Positions 55,941-64,000 of a stretch of 64,000 nt of DNA are shown here, in pieces. The translations under genes were made by a program, and so were the position numbers. This DNA comes from CAADGU01 sp964581605 (GTDB lineage: Bacteria > Chloroflexota > Anaerolineae > Promineifilales > Promineifilaceae). The DNA lies in assembly GCA_964581605.1 (NCBI GenBank), contig CAZOPF010000011.1, positions 1-64,000 on the forward strand, read 5' to 3'. Below the pieces are notes generated by a model. That model searched no databases, was not told the DNA's origin, and saw only the letters and a list, made by a program, of their open reading frames with translations. Position 1 is the stretch's first letter. Each line of letters starts with the position of its first letter.

Positions 55941-56270
55941 TCATTTCTCCGCGTTGTAAGTTGTTGAGATTGGGAGATTGAGAGACTAAGTGATCGTTTG
56001 CAAATAAGTTAGCGATTGGGTAATTGGGTAATTAAGTAATTGAAGCGGCTAATTACCAAATTACTCAATTACATAATTACTGCACGGTTACCAAGAGACT
56101 ATGGATCTCCTAATCTCTCGCCTCAGTAATGGATGATACCGGTTTGCCCTGTGGCCCGCAAACATCAATAAAAATAGGACGCGGACGAACGCGGATAACG
56201 CGGGTTTTGTCTGTGGGCGGTGTGTTGTTTTGCCAGTGTCAGGGGATGTGCAGCACGGCCGTGCGGCCTA
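55941..56270. other. Spacer of 330 bases: repeats and MITE copy D
   Basis: No gene visible. GAGATTG units (55963-55985) and complementary TCTCC/AATCTCTC units (56112-56123) flank MITE copy D. Then GACGCGGACGAACGCGG-type units near 56178-56205. It contains a ACGGCCGT site at 56256. Confidence 0.6.
55987..56100 (+). mobile_element. MITE-like element, AATTACC core (copy D)
   Basis: TAAGTGATCGTTTGCAAATA at the left, the core identical to copy C with one change, and ACTGCACGGTTACC at the right. It sits inside an older GAGATTG inverted repeat, whose arms lie on both sides, which suggests insertion. Confidence 0.75.
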
Positions 56271-56531
56271 CTAACGCCAAACCGAATCGTAATAGAGTAC
56301 ATCCGGGTCAATGTCTGCATCGTTAGGCCAGGCAATCGTGCCGCCTTCGATATGAACGTCTTGAAAAACTGCCCGATCCTGGCGAGTTGGTTCAAAAATC
56401 GGCCCATGCAGAAATGGCTCTAAATCAACTTCCTGCATCGTGCCATCTTCAAATTCCAGGAACATGTAAAACTCCCGTTGTGGTGTGGCTTTTTGTATTC
56501 TCACTCGTTTGCCCGGTATCATCATTTCCAT
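56271..56531 (-). CDS. DUF2442 domain protein
   Basis: An 86-residue protein from MEMMIPGKRVRIQKATP at 56531 with AGGAG about nine bases upstream. The pattern FYMFLEFEDGTMQEVDLEPFLHGPIF and IAWPNDADIDPDVLYYD is characteristic of DUF2442. Such genes usually stand next to DUF4160 genes, a pair sometimes considered toxin-antitoxin-like. Here the DUF4160 partner is broken (next feature). Confidence 0.85.
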   Translation of the reverse strand: MEMMIPGKRVRIQKATPQREFYMFLEFEDGTMQEVDLEPFLHGPIFEPTRQDRAVFQDVHIEGGTIAWPNDADIDPDVLYYDSVWR

Positions 56532-56544
56532 CCGCTCACTCTCC

Positions 56545-56643
56545 TCATGCCAACGGTTCAATGCGCAACAGGGGGCGCATGTGAACAGCCAGATTCCAGT
56601 TTTGGCGCAGTTCATCTCAATGCAGCGAAGCCCATTCTATCAT
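56545..56643 (-). pseudogene. DUF4160 gene remnant with internal stop
   Basis: On the minus strand directly upstream of DUF2442, one frame reads MIEWASLH, a TGA stop (56617-56619), then DELRQNWNLAVHMRP and RIEPLA up to a TGA at 56545. This matches the C-terminal third of DUF4160 proteins (EWAALHREELxxNW...PLxxIEPL). The stop replaces a usual Arg codon (CGA to TGA). The N-terminal two thirds are gone; the spacer runs into the nadB end. Confidence 0.7.
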
Positions 56644-56675
56644 TAGGGAAGGAACAACACGGCCGTACCCCATCC

Positions 56676-58235
56676 TCACTCCCGGTAGTGGCAGCCCATA
56701 CTTTGTTTATTGGCTAAGGCGGCCTGGGTGACGATCACGGCCGTGCGCACCGCATTCCGCAGCCCCACCAACCCATCTGTCAATTTGGTGACGCGGTAAA
56801 ACTGCTCAATCTCCGTTTCCAGGTGGCGTAACTCCCGCAGCGCCCGCTGCAAGCGATAATCAGCCCGCACCACGCCTACGTAATTCCACATGATGTGCTG
56901 GATGGTGCTCATATCCTGAGCAATCAATAGGGGATCGGCCGTGTAGCGGCTGGTATCACGCCAGGGCGGGATGTCGTCTGGGTTGTGCAGCGGTGCGTCG
57001 GCCAGCCCGGCCAGGATGTGCTGCGCCGCCCGGTGGCCCCACACCAACCCCTCCAGCAGCGACGTGCTGGCCAGCCGGTTGGCCCCATGCAGCCCGGTGC
57101 AGGAAACTTCACCTACGGCGTAGAGATTGTGGATGGTGGTACGGCCGTGTTCATCCACCCATACCCCCCCACACGAATAATGCGCCCCCGGCACCACCGG
57201 AATCAGGTCGGTGGTGATGTCCACGCCAAACTCGGCGCAACGAGCGGCAATAGTAGGAAATCGTTCCCGTATCTTTTCCGGCGGCAGATAGGAGCGCAAA
57301 TCCAGGTACACATTGTCCAGATCATGCGCCACCATCTCCTGGCGAATGGAGCGGGCCACCACGTCACGCGGCGCTAAATCTTTCCATTCCGGGTCATAGT
57401 TTTGCATGAACGGCGCGCCATTTTCATGCACCAGCCGCCCGCCCGCACCGCGCACCGCTTCGCTGATTAAAAAGTGAGGCGCGCCTTTTTTGTAAAACGT
57501 GGTGGGGTGGAACTGGATGAATTCGGCGTTGATGAGGCGTGCCCCGGTGCGGTCAGCCATGGCCAGCCCATCGCCACGTGACCCGGCCGGATTGGTGGTG
57601 CGCAGGTAAATTTGCCCCAACCCTCCTGTTGCCAGAATGCTCTTTTTGGCCAGGATGCGGCTGATTTCGCCGCTCTCCTGGTTTAGCACGTATGCGCCCA
57701 CACAGTGGCGTGGTTCATACACGGCCAGCCGATTACGGCCGTGATGGGCCGGGGTGAGCAGGTCTACGGCCGTGTGCCCCGCCAACAATTGCACATTTGC
57801 ATGACTCTTCAGCACATTCAGCAGGGCCACTTCCACGGCCCGCCCGGTGGCGTCGGCGGCGTGGGCAATGCGTGGCTGCGAATGGGCAGCCTCAAACACC
57901 GTGTCTAGCTCACCTGTTGCCTTGCGGTCCAGCGGCACGCCCACCCGTTCCAACAAGATTTTTTCCACCAGCCCCGGCCCTTCGGCGGCCAGAATGCGCG
58001 CCGCCTGGGGGTAACTGTGCCCCGCACCCGCGTGCAAAATGTCGGCCACCAACTGCTCTGGCGAATCGGCCGGGCTTTTGTAGATGATGCCGCCCTGGGC
58101 GTACTTCGTATTCGACTCTTCTGGTTCCCGCGCCCGCGTCACCAGCGTCACCGGGATGCCCGCGTCCGCCAGTTGTAACGCGGCCGTGCCCCCAGCAATG
58201 CCGCTGCCAATGATGAGAACTTCCGTTTGAATCAT
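56676..58235 (-). CDS. nadB: L-aspartate oxidase
   Basis: A 519-residue flavoenzyme that oxidises aspartate to iminoaspartate for NAD synthesis. VLIIGSGIAGGTAALQLADAG near 5-25 binds FAD; GGLGQIYLRTTNPAGSRGDG and HPTTFYKKG are family motifs, as is the SLLEGLVWGHRA segment near 375. The ATG at 58235 was preferred over GTG at 58259, which lies in repeat sequence. Last gene of the nadC-nadA-nadB operon. Confidence 0.95.
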   Translation of the reverse strand: MIQTEVLIIGSGIAGGTAALQLADAGIPVTLVTRAREPEESNTKYAQGGIIYKSPADSPEQLVADILHAGAGHSYPQAARILAAEGPGLVEKILLERVGVPLDRKATGELDTVFEAAHSQPRIAHAADATGRAVEVALLNVLKSHANVQLLAGHTAVDLLTPAHHGRNRLAVYEPRHCVGAYVLNQESGEISRILAKKSILATGGLGQIYLRTTNPAGSRGDGLAMADRTGARLINAEFIQFHPTTFYKKGAPHFLISEAVRGAGGRLVHENGAPFMQNYDPEWKDLAPRDVVARSIRQEMVAHDLDNVYLDLRSYLPPEKIRERFPTIAARCAEFGVDITTDLIPVVPGAHYSCGGVWVDEHGRTTIHNLYAVGEVSCTGLHGANRLASTSLLEGLVWGHRAAQHILAGLADAPLHNPDDIPPWRDTSRYTADPLLIAQDMSTIQHIMWNYVGVVRADYRLQRALRELRHLETEIEQFYRVTKLTDGLVGLRNAVRTAVIVTQAALANKQSMGCHYRE

Positions 58236-58329
58236 AGGGAATGGGATCACGGATGACACGGATTTAACGGATGAACACGGATTTTATTGTCCGTGAAAAA
58301 CCGTCTTATCCGTGTCATCCGCGTATCTA
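58236..58329. repeat. ACGGATGA inverted repeat between nadA and nadB
   Basis: ACGGATGACACGGATTTAAC units at the nadB side and complementary ATCCGTGTCATCCGCG units at the nadA side form a long imperfect hairpin around TTATT within the operon. Confidence 0.7.
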
Positions 58330-59364
58330 TTATCCAATTGCTAACATACGCTCAACGGAACGGAGGGCACGTACCCGGATTTCTTCAGGCACATGCACTT
58401 CGTATTGGGTGTAGCGCAGGGCGTCGCGGGTGTCTTCCAGGCGAATCTGGTTCATGTGTGGGCAACGCACAGAGCAGAGGCGCAACATCTCCTTGTCCGG
58501 GTGGGCGGCCATGATGTTATCACCCATCGAACATTCGGTGAGCAGCAGGTAGCTGGGGGCGTTGCTTTGCTCCACAAAGCGGATGAGGGCGGTGGTGCTG
58601 CCGGAGAAGTCACTGGCGGAGACCACTTCGGGGCTACATTCGGGATGGGCCAGGATGAGAGTGTCCGGGTGGTCGTGGCGCACCGCTTCGATATCGGCGA
58701 CGGTGAACTTTTCATGTACTTCACAACGGCCGTGCCAGCCAATCATCTGCACATCCAGCGTCGTCTCGCCATTGGGTTTGCCATTCCTGGAGGGGAAAAT
58801 GATATGTTTGCCCGTCTCCAGCGCCACATTGCGCGCCAGATATTCGTCCGGCAGGAAGATGATGGTGTCCGCATGGAGTGATTCCACCACCGCTTTGGCA
58901 TTACCGGAGGTGCAGCAAATGTCTGTCTCCGCTTTCACGTCGGCGTAGGTGTTGATGTAGGTGACGACGGGTACGCCAGGGTACCGTGCTTTCAGGTCGC
59001 GCACGTCCTGGGCGGTGATGCTGGCGGCCAGGGAGCAGCCCGCTTTTTGGGAGGGGATCAACACCGTCTTCGTCGGGTTCAGGATTTTGGCCGTCTCGGC
59101 CATAAATTCCACGCCGCAAAAGACGATGATGTCTGCGTCCGTTTGGGCGGCACGGCGGCTGAGTTCCAGCGAATCGCCGGTGAAGTCGGGCACGGAGTGG
59201 AACAGCGCTGGTTCCATATAGTTGTGTCCCAGGATGACGGCGTTGCGTTCCTTTTTTAGCTGGTTGATTTCGTCAGCAATTGCAGCTTTGTACTCAATCT
59301 CAAAGTCTGGGGCAATGCGCTGCAATTTGGTACGCATGTGGGTGAGTAATTGGTCGTAGGTCAT
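58330..59364 (-). CDS. nadA: Quinolinate synthase
   Basis: A 344-residue 4Fe-4S enzyme that condenses iminoaspartate with dihydroxyacetone phosphate to quinolinate. GHNYMEP (46-52), C83 in VFCGVEFMAE, C110 in QKAGCSLA, DICCTSGNA near 172, HPECSPEV near 259, and SMGDN near 288. C83, the Cys near 173 and the Cys near 260 are likely cluster ligands by comparison with other NadA. Thirteen bases after nadC. Confidence 0.96.
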   Translation of the reverse strand: MTYDQLLTHMRTKLQRIAPDFEIEYKAAIADEINQLKKERNAVILGHNYMEPALFHSVPDFTGDSLELSRRAAQTDADIIVFCGVEFMAETAKILNPTKTVLIPSQKAGCSLAASITAQDVRDLKARYPGVPVVTYINTYADVKAETDICCTSGNAKAVVESLHADTIIFLPDEYLARNVALETGKHIIFPSRNGKPNGETTLDVQMIGWHGRCEVHEKFTVADIEAVRHDHPDTLILAHPECSPEVVSASDFSGSTTALIRFVEQSNAPSYLLLTECSMGDNIMAAHPDKEMLRLCSVRCPHMNQIRLEDTRDALRYTQYEVHVPEEIRVRALRSVERMLAIG

Positions 59365-59377
59365 GATCAGTTCCTTT

Positions 59378-60214
59378 CTATGCCAGTTCCAAACTTATAT
59401 CCAACGCCCGCACCGAATGGGTGAGAGCGCCAATGGAAATGAAATCTACGCCTGTGTTGGCAATGGCGCGGATGGTATCTAAATTGACGTTGCCGGACGC
59501 TTCCAGAGGGATACGGCCGTCTGTCAAAACGACTGCCTCCCGCATCTGTGCCAGACTCATGTTGTCCAGCATGATGCGGTCTATGGGGAGCGTCACGGCC
59601 GTTGCCAGTTGCGCCAATGTCGTTACTTCAATTTCAATGGGCACGTCGGGCGCATAACGTTTGACACGATGGACTGCTTCGGCCAGATCGCCATTGACGG
59701 CGGCGATGTGGTTATCCTTGATCAGCGCCATGTCAAACAGGCCAAAGCGGTGGTTTTGGCCGCCGCCGATTTGCACGGCCAGCTTGTCGGCGGCGCGTAA
59801 TCCGGGCGCGGTTTTGCGTGTGTCCAGGATAACGGCCTTCGTGCCGGACACGGCGTCTACAAACTGGCGCGTCAGGGTGGCGATGCCGGACATGCGCTGC
59901 AAAAAGTTAAGCGCGGTACGTTCGCCGCTAAGCAGGGCGCGGGCGGGGCCTTCGATAGTGGCGATGTGTTGGCCGGGAGCTACGGTATTACCGTCTTGCA
60001 CGTGTGAGGTGAGCATGGCCCGCTCGTCCAGCAGGGTAAATACCAACTGCACCACTTCCAGGCCGGCAATGATACCGGGGGCCTTGGCTATGAAACGGCC
60101 GTTACCCCTGACTCCATCCTCCAGCACAATGGCCAGGGTGGTCACATCGCCACTGCCCATGTCTTCGGCCAGGGCGGCACGGACGGTTTGTTCAACATAT
60201 GAATGAAATTTCAA
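59378..60214 (-). CDS. nadC: Nicotinate-nucleotide pyrophosphorylase (carboxylating)
   Basis: A 278-residue enzyme that forms nicotinic acid mononucleotide from quinolinate and PRPP. ALLSGERTALNFLQRMSGIAT, LDTRKTAPGLR and GGGQNHRFGLFDMALIKDNH are family motifs. The start is TTG at 60214, with GGAG about 13 bases upstream. First gene of the nad operon; promoter and palindrome upstream. Confidence 0.96.
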   Translation of the reverse strand: MKFHSYVEQTVRAALAEDMGSGDVTTLAIVLEDGVRGNGRFIAKAPGIIAGLEVVQLVFTLLDERAMLTSHVQDGNTVAPGQHIATIEGPARALLSGERTALNFLQRMSGIATLTRQFVDAVSGTKAVILDTRKTAPGLRAADKLAVQIGGGQNHRFGLFDMALIKDNHIAAVNGDLAEAVHRVKRYAPDVPIEIEVTTLAQLATAVTLPIDRIMLDNMSLAQMREAVVLTDGRIPLEASGNVNLDTIRAIANTGVDFISIGALTHSVRALDISLELA

Positions 60215-60229
60215 ATCTACCCATCTCCA

Positions 60230-60302
60230 TTAAGTGTATTTATTACACTAAAAATTTTAGCGACTTTATCACAACGGTTTTTTATTGTCAATCATACACT
60301 TA
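60230..60302 (-). promoter_or_regulatory. nad operon promoter and AGTGTA palindrome
   Basis: On the minus strand TTGACA (60286-60291), 17 bases, TAAAGT (60263-60268). Downstream AGTGTAATAAATACACT (60233-60249, arms 6 bases, spacer 5) is a palindrome and TAAGTGTA overlaps the -35 side (60295-60302). This looks like an operator for an NAD-responsive repressor (NiaR/NrtR/NadR-like); which one is unknown. Confidence 0.65.
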
Positions 60303-60360
60303 TGCGCCTTTTATGACTTGGAACTTTGCGTCGTCGCGGCCTTCTTATTAAACTCCCCCC

Positions 60361-61512
60361 ATGCACCTCGCCATCAACGCTTATTTCTGGAACCGCCCGA
60401 ATAGTGGCAGCGGCCAATACACACGTTCTCTGGTGACAACGCTACGACAGATGGTATCTGATTTACAAATCACGCTTATTTATCCGCAACGGGCCGATGA
60501 CCCCGGTTTGCCTGATGTGCCTTTAGGAGTCGAAGTTTTTCCTGTGCCAACCCGTCCGGGCCATTTGGGCAAGGTGTGGTTTGAGCAGCGGGGATTTCCG
60601 GGGGCGTGTACGGCCGTACATGCCGACATCGCGCACATCCCTTACTGGGGCGGCCCGCTCCGTTCTCCCGTTCCCCAGGTGGTAACGGTGCATGACCTGA
60701 CGACGATGCTCGTGCCCGAATACCGGCGCAAAGCCGGTGCCCGCCTCTACAATGCCCTGGTCGCCGCCAGTGCCCGTGGTGCAAACCACATCATCACCGA
60801 TTCCCATGCCAGCAAAGAGGAAATTGTGACGCATTTGCACGTTCCGGTGGAAAAAGTCACCCCGATACATCTGGCGGTCACGGCCGTGTACCAACCCCAG
60901 CCCAATTCGCTGCTGGACATGGCCGTGTTACGCAAATACGACCTGCCCGATTTCTACGTGTTGTATTTGGGCGGTTATGAACTGCACAAAAACGTGACCA
61001 CGCTGTTGCTGGCCTGGACATATGTGGGGCAGGCGTTGGGGGATGAGTACCCGCTGATTTTGGCCGGGAGAAAGCCGGAAACAACTTCAGACAGTTACCC
61101 GGATTACGACGACTATATCCAGAAATTGGGCATTGGCGACTATGTGCGCTGGATTGGGTATGTGGATGAAGCTGACAAACCGTCGCTGTACCGGAATGCG
61201 GAGACGTTTGTTTTTCCCAGCCGGCGCGAAGGGTTTGGGCTGCCGGTTTTAGAGGCGTTGGCCTGCGGTACGCCGGTGGTGACGACCACTGCCACCTCGC
61301 TGCCAGAGGTGGTGGGTGAGGCTGGTTTTGCCGTGGACCCGGACGACGCACGGGGTATGGCGGGGGCGATTATTGCTACCATTGTGCAGGATGATCTGGC
61401 GAAGGAGTTAAGGAGTACGGCCGTGACGCAAGCTGCCAAATTTTCATGGGTGGACACGGCCGTGCAAACCCTGCATGTGTATGATAAAGTGTTTGAGTGT
61501 TATAGTGTTTGA
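60361..61512 (+). CDS. GT4-family glycosyltransferase
   Basis: A 383-residue GT-B enzyme: N-terminal domain with SGSGQYTRSLVTTL, C-terminal domain with VLYLGGYELHKNVTTLL (near 200) and FVFPSRREGFGLPVLEALACGTPVVTTT, the EGFGLPxLE signature of GT4. Sugar donor and acceptor unknown; probably envelope polysaccharide. Divergent from the nad operon. Confidence 0.93.
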   Translation: MHLAINAYFWNRPNSGSGQYTRSLVTTLRQMVSDLQITLIYPQRADDPGLPDVPLGVEVFPVPTRPGHLGKVWFEQRGFPGACTAVHADIAHIPYWGGPLRSPVPQVVTVHDLTTMLVPEYRRKAGARLYNALVAASARGANHIITDSHASKEEIVTHLHVPVEKVTPIHLAVTAVYQPQPNSLLDMAVLRKYDLPDFYVLYLGGYELHKNVTTLLLAWTYVGQALGDEYPLILAGRKPETTSDSYPDYDDYIQKLGIGDYVRWIGYVDEADKPSLYRNAETFVFPSRREGFGLPVLEALACGTPVVTTTATSLPEVVGEAGFAVDPDDARGMAGAIIATIVQDDLAKELRSTAVTQAAKFSWVDTAVQTLHVYDKVFECYSV

Positions 61513-61618
61513 GTGTTCGAGTGTTTGAGTGTTCGAGTGATCTGCACACTAAAACACCAAAACACCAAATCACCAAAACACTAAATCACTAAATCACCAA
61601 ATCACAAAGGCTCAAAGT
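61500..61618. repeat. GAGTGTTT / AAATCACC 8-mer repeat array
   Basis: About five GAGTGTTC/GAGTGTTT units, TGCACACT, and about seven AAATCACC/AAAACACC units, complementary to the first arm. The period is eight here. The array begins inside the end of the GT4 gene and ends just before dcd. Confidence 0.75.
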
Positions 61619-62173
61619 ATGGCAATTAAATCAGATAAATGGATACGGAAAATGGCGTTGGAACAGCAGATGATTACGCCATTTGTAGATGGACAGGTGC
61701 GGGAAGGGGTCATTTCTTATGGCTTGTCCTCCTATGGATATGACATTCGGGTAAGCAACGAGTTTAAGATATTTACCAATGTTCACTCGGCCATAGTGGA
61801 CCCCAAACATTTCAATCCCAAGTCATTTATTGATTTTGAAGGGGATATTTGTGTGATACCGCCTAACTCTTTTGTGCTGGCGCAAACAGTGGAATACTTT
61901 CGCATCCCGCGCAACGTCCTGACCGTATGTTTGGGCAAATCTACCTATGCTCGTTGTGGCCTCATTGTCAACGTCACCCCATTTGAACCGGAATGGGAAG
62001 GGTATGTGACTCTGGAAATATCAAATACTACGCCACTACCGGCCCGTGTGTATGCCAACGAGGGCATTGCCCAGGTGTTGTTCTTTGAATCGGACGAGGT
62101 ATGCGAGATTTCTTACGCCGACCGCAAAGGCAAATACCAGAAGCAGCAAAGCATTGTGTTACCGCGCATCTAA
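61619..62173 (+). CDS. dcd: dCTP deaminase
   Basis: A 184-residue trimeric enzyme that turns dCTP into dUTP, the source of dTMP. GLSSYGYDIRVSNEF and LGKSTYARCGLIVNVTPFEPEW (in two parts, about 105-125) carry the active-site Ser, Arg and Glu. The last part KYQKQQSIVLPRI is typical. Length normal. Confidence 0.95.
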   Translation: MAIKSDKWIRKMALEQQMITPFVDGQVREGVISYGLSSYGYDIRVSNEFKIFTNVHSAIVDPKHFNPKSFIDFEGDICVIPPNSFVLAQTVEYFRIPRNVLTVCLGKSTYARCGLIVNVTPFEPEWEGYVTLEISNTTPLPARVYANEGIAQVLFFESDEVCEISYADRKGKYQKQQSIVLPRI

Positions 62174-62230
62174 AATGATGCTGGTGGCTGGTACTAACAA
62201 CCAGCCACCAGCTACCAGCCACTAGCAACT
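62174..62230. repeat. TGGTGGC/CCACCAG heptamer inverted repeat
   Basis: GCTGGTGGCTGG and CCAGCCACCAGCTACCAGCC are complementary around TACTAACAA. It lies directly after dcd and could stop transcription, but has no T-run. Confidence 0.65.
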
Positions 62231-62231
62231 T

Positions 62232-62259
62232 TTGCCGCTTTGGGCACAATGGTTATAAT
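62232..62259 (+). promoter_or_regulatory. Promoter of tRNA-Val gene
   Basis: TTGCCG (62232-62237), 16 bases, TATAAT (62254-62259), about 19 bases before the tRNA. Confidence 0.55.
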
Positions 62260-62277
62260 TTGAGGTATCGTTAACAA

Positions 62278-62351
<74 letters not shown>

Positions 62352-62359
62352 TCTTTCTC

Positions 62360-62387
62360 TTGTTATCCCAACATTGTTTGTTATAAT
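62360..62387 (+). promoter_or_regulatory. Possible promoter of Rieske/cytochrome b genes
   Basis: TTGTTA (62360-62365), 16 bases, TATAAT (62382-62387). The leader to the ATG at 62500 would be about 105 bases. No other good promoter lies closer. Confidence 0.5.
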
Positions 62388-62499
62388 CCCATTTGTGACA
62401 AATTGCACACAGTATGTCTGAACCCAAAACCCTGGCAGGTTCACACAGAACTCTGAAAAAAGATAGTTAGACAATATAGTAGGTCAGGAGAATAGCCAT

Positions 62500-63153
62500 A
62501 TGGCAGAGGCAGCAATTGGCGCTGACGCGCAAAGCGGCGGCATCTCACGACGTGAATTTTTGTATTACATTTGGGGCGCATCCATCGCCCTGTACCTGGC
62601 GCAGTTTGCCGGGTTACTGGTCTGGTTTTTGATTCCCCGGTTTCGGGAAGGGGAGTTTGGTGGCAAATTTGTCTTGCCTGTAGATTCAATTCCCGGAATC
62701 AATGCCGCACCGGGTAATTTCCCAGACGGCCGTTTCTGGCTGGTGCAGCTAGACTCCGATGAACCAAACGAACTGTTCGCGCTGGCTCCCGATGAAGATG
62801 GTGAAACGTTCAAAGGGGTATTAGCCATCTACAAGGTATGTACCCATTTGGGCTGCATTTATGCCTGGACGCCAGCCAACAACCGCTATGAGTGCCCCTG
62901 TCATGGGTCGAAGTATCGGCTGGACGGCCGTCGCATCGAATCCCCCGCCCCGCGTACCCTCGACCGCTTCCAACTAGAATTCCTGGACGCCGACCGTACC
63001 CCCATCCCCAACACCCTTTCCCCAGAAGTCAATGGCTTTTACCAGCCCGTACCTATCCCAGACAACGCCGTTTTTATCAGCGTTGACACCTCCGCCAAGA
63101 AAACCGGCCCGACACAAACCTTACTTTGTGATTTTGCCGGAGCCTGTCCATAA
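62500..63153 (+). CDS. Rieske 2Fe-2S protein
   Basis: A 217-residue subunit. Residues about 20-50 form the membrane anchor (YYIWGASIALYLAQFAGLLV). Cluster ligands: CTHLGCIY near 112 and CPCHGSKY near 132, both needed Cys/His pairs present. Tat-like RRE motif before the anchor (SRREFLYY) fits twin-arginine export. Works with the cytochrome b following, transferring electrons from quinol. AGGAG before the ATG. Confidence 0.94.
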   Translation: MAEAAIGADAQSGGISRREFLYYIWGASIALYLAQFAGLLVWFLIPRFREGEFGGKFVLPVDSIPGINAAPGNFPDGRFWLVQLDSDEPNELFALAPDEDGETFKGVLAIYKVCTHLGCIYAWTPANNRYECPCHGSKYRLDGRRIESPAPRTLDRFQLEFLDADRTPIPNTLSPEVNGFYQPVPIPDNAVFISVDTSAKKTGPTQTLLCDFAGACP

Positions 63154-63195
63154 TCGGTCAAGAGGCATAGGATATAACAGGTGTAAGGAGTAAGA

Positions 63196-64000
63196 ATGGC
63201 TACCATTTTTGAACAAATTAGCGAGATGGGCCTCAAACAAGCCCTTGTGACCAAAACCGACGAAGTGGTAGAGCGCATCACCGCCGGTATGAATATCAGC
63301 GATATTCGCGGCGCACTGCGTGGCGACGAACCACGCCGCCCCAATCCGCGTCTGCGCCCCCACGCCGATGGCTTTTGGTTCCACATCCGCCCCAGCTTTT
63401 ACCACACCGAAGTAACCCATATCTACCCCACTTTTCGTTTAGGCTGGCTTTCCACTTTCATGATGGTCTGGGAAACGATCACCGGCATCTTGCTGATGAT
63501 TTTCTACACCCCCAGCCCACTCATTGCCTATGGCGATATGTGGAATATCCTCAGCAATGTGCCTCTGGGCCAGTTGATGCGCAATATGCACCGTCTGGGC
63601 GCGGAAGTGATGGTATTGGTGGTGGCGTTGCACATGTTGCGCACCTTTATCACCGGCAGCTACAAAAAACCGCGCCAGTTCACTTGGGCCACCGGTGTTA
63701 TTTTGCTCACGCTCACCGCTCTCCTCAGTTTTAGCGGCTATTTGCTGCCCTGGGACCAACTGGCTTACTGGGCTTTGACCGTCTTCCTCTCTGGCGCGGA
63801 AGCTGCGCCGGCCCCTCCCCAGGTTAATCAGACCGTTCTCTTTATCTTGCAGGGTGGCCCGGCCTTGGGTGCTGGTGGGTTGTTGCGCTGGTATTTATTC
63901 CATGTCTTGCTAATGCCGCTGCTGTTGGGTGTCTTCTTCTTTGTCCACTATTACAAAGTTATTTTGCATGGCCTGTCGTTGCCGCCAGGGCGCGAAGAGA
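63196..64000 (+). CDS. Cytochrome b, b6-like N-terminal part (cut by window end)
   Basis: A frame of 268 residues from ATG at 63196 (AAGGAG six bases before) with no stop before the window end. Four membrane helices. Heme ligands: H in MHRLGAEVMVLVVALHM with 13 residues between the two His, and in FHVLLMPLLLGVFFFVHYYK with 14. The 14-residue spacing in the second pair is the cytochrome b6 form, not the 13 of most bc1 cytochromes b. SGYLLPWDQLAYWALT follows, with PWDQ usual for b6-type proteins. An N-terminal extension of about 70 residues precedes the first helix. The remaining helices continue beyond the window or are in a separate gene. Confidence 0.93.
   Translation, partial: MATIFEQISEMGLKQALVTKTDEVVERITAGMNISDIRGALRGDEPRRPNPRLRPHADGFWFHIRPSFYHTEVTHIYPTFRLGWLSTFMMVWETITGILLMIFYTPSPLIAYGDMWNILSNVPLGQLMRNMHRLGAEVMVLVVALHMLRTFITGSYKKPRQFTWATGVILLTLTALLSFSGYLLPWDQLAYWALTVFLSGAEAAPAPPQVNQTVLFILQGGPALGAGGLLRWYLFHVLLMPLLLGVFFFVHYYKVILHGLSLPPGREE

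Noticed and set aside
61500..61618. Array of short repeats that could be taken for CRISPR
   Set aside because: Units are only 8 bases, there are no unique spacers of 25-40 bases, and the second arm is the complement of the first. No cas genes are present.

Overview
The window looks like a chromosomal segment of a member of the Chloroflexota, probably an Anaerolineae-type lineage. This is an inference from gene content: several long PMT/ArnT-type glycosyltransferases, FHA/GAF/TPR histidine kinases, a YvcK-type factor with an N-terminal membrane part, CoxM/CoxS-like subunits, a Rieske plus b6-like cytochrome pair, and many secreted proteins with Pro/Thr-rich tails. GC content appears to be in the mid-fifties. 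No phage, conjugative, CRISPR, rRNA or biosynthetic cluster was seen.

Layout. 50-5348 (+): possible carbon/organic-compound utilisation cluster (degenerate Fe-S protein, ketose 3-epimerase-like TIM barrel, Tm-1-like protein, creatininase-family hydrolase, TauE/SafE permease). 5366-8966 (-): MazG-like pyrophosphohydrolase, metallophosphoesterase, gap, yvcK-like gene. 9142-12915 (+): mtnA, a CDP-glucose-type nucleotidyltransferase/dehydratase pair, YdcF-like protein. 12933-20979 (-): three large membrane glycosyltransferases and a secreted adhesin-like protein. 21141-23831 (+): Ser/Thr kinase with TPRs. 23841-26066 (-): hisE, a flavin-type oxidase-fold protein, DUF4188 protein and its TetR regulator with two matching operators. 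26260-29530 (+): two-component system and a lipoprotein. 29585-33306: a frameshifted glycosyltransferase and another membrane protein. 33310-36811 (-): DUF302, rhodanese, mutS. 36984-39482 (+): TPR-GAF histidine kinase. 39545-45116 and 45146-46021 (-): phosphatase, mnmA, left-handed beta-helix protein, SGNH lipoprotein, amidase, CoxS and CoxM. 46251-50569 (+): CaiB/BaiF CoA-transferase, a small protein, FHA-GAF histidine kinase. 50600-56531 (-): Gfo/Idh/MocA oxidoreductase, an unusual membrane HHH/coiled-coil pair, a lipoprotein, DEAD helicase, DUF2442 with a broken DUF4160 neighbour. 56676-60214 (-): nadC-nadA-nadB operon. 60361-64000 (+): GT4, dcd, tRNA-Val, Rieske, cytochrome b (cut by the window end).

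Three genome-wide signals stand out. (1) The palindrome ACGGCCGT occurs far more often than chance, mostly inside genes, much like HIP1 in cyanobacteria. (2) Most spacers are built from locus-specific tandem 7-mers (sometimes 8-mers) arranged as inverted repeats; similar blocks also lie in frame inside mutS and several glycosyltransferase genes. (3) A MITE-like element of about 109 bp with shared terminal inverted repeats but two unrelated cores occurs five times.
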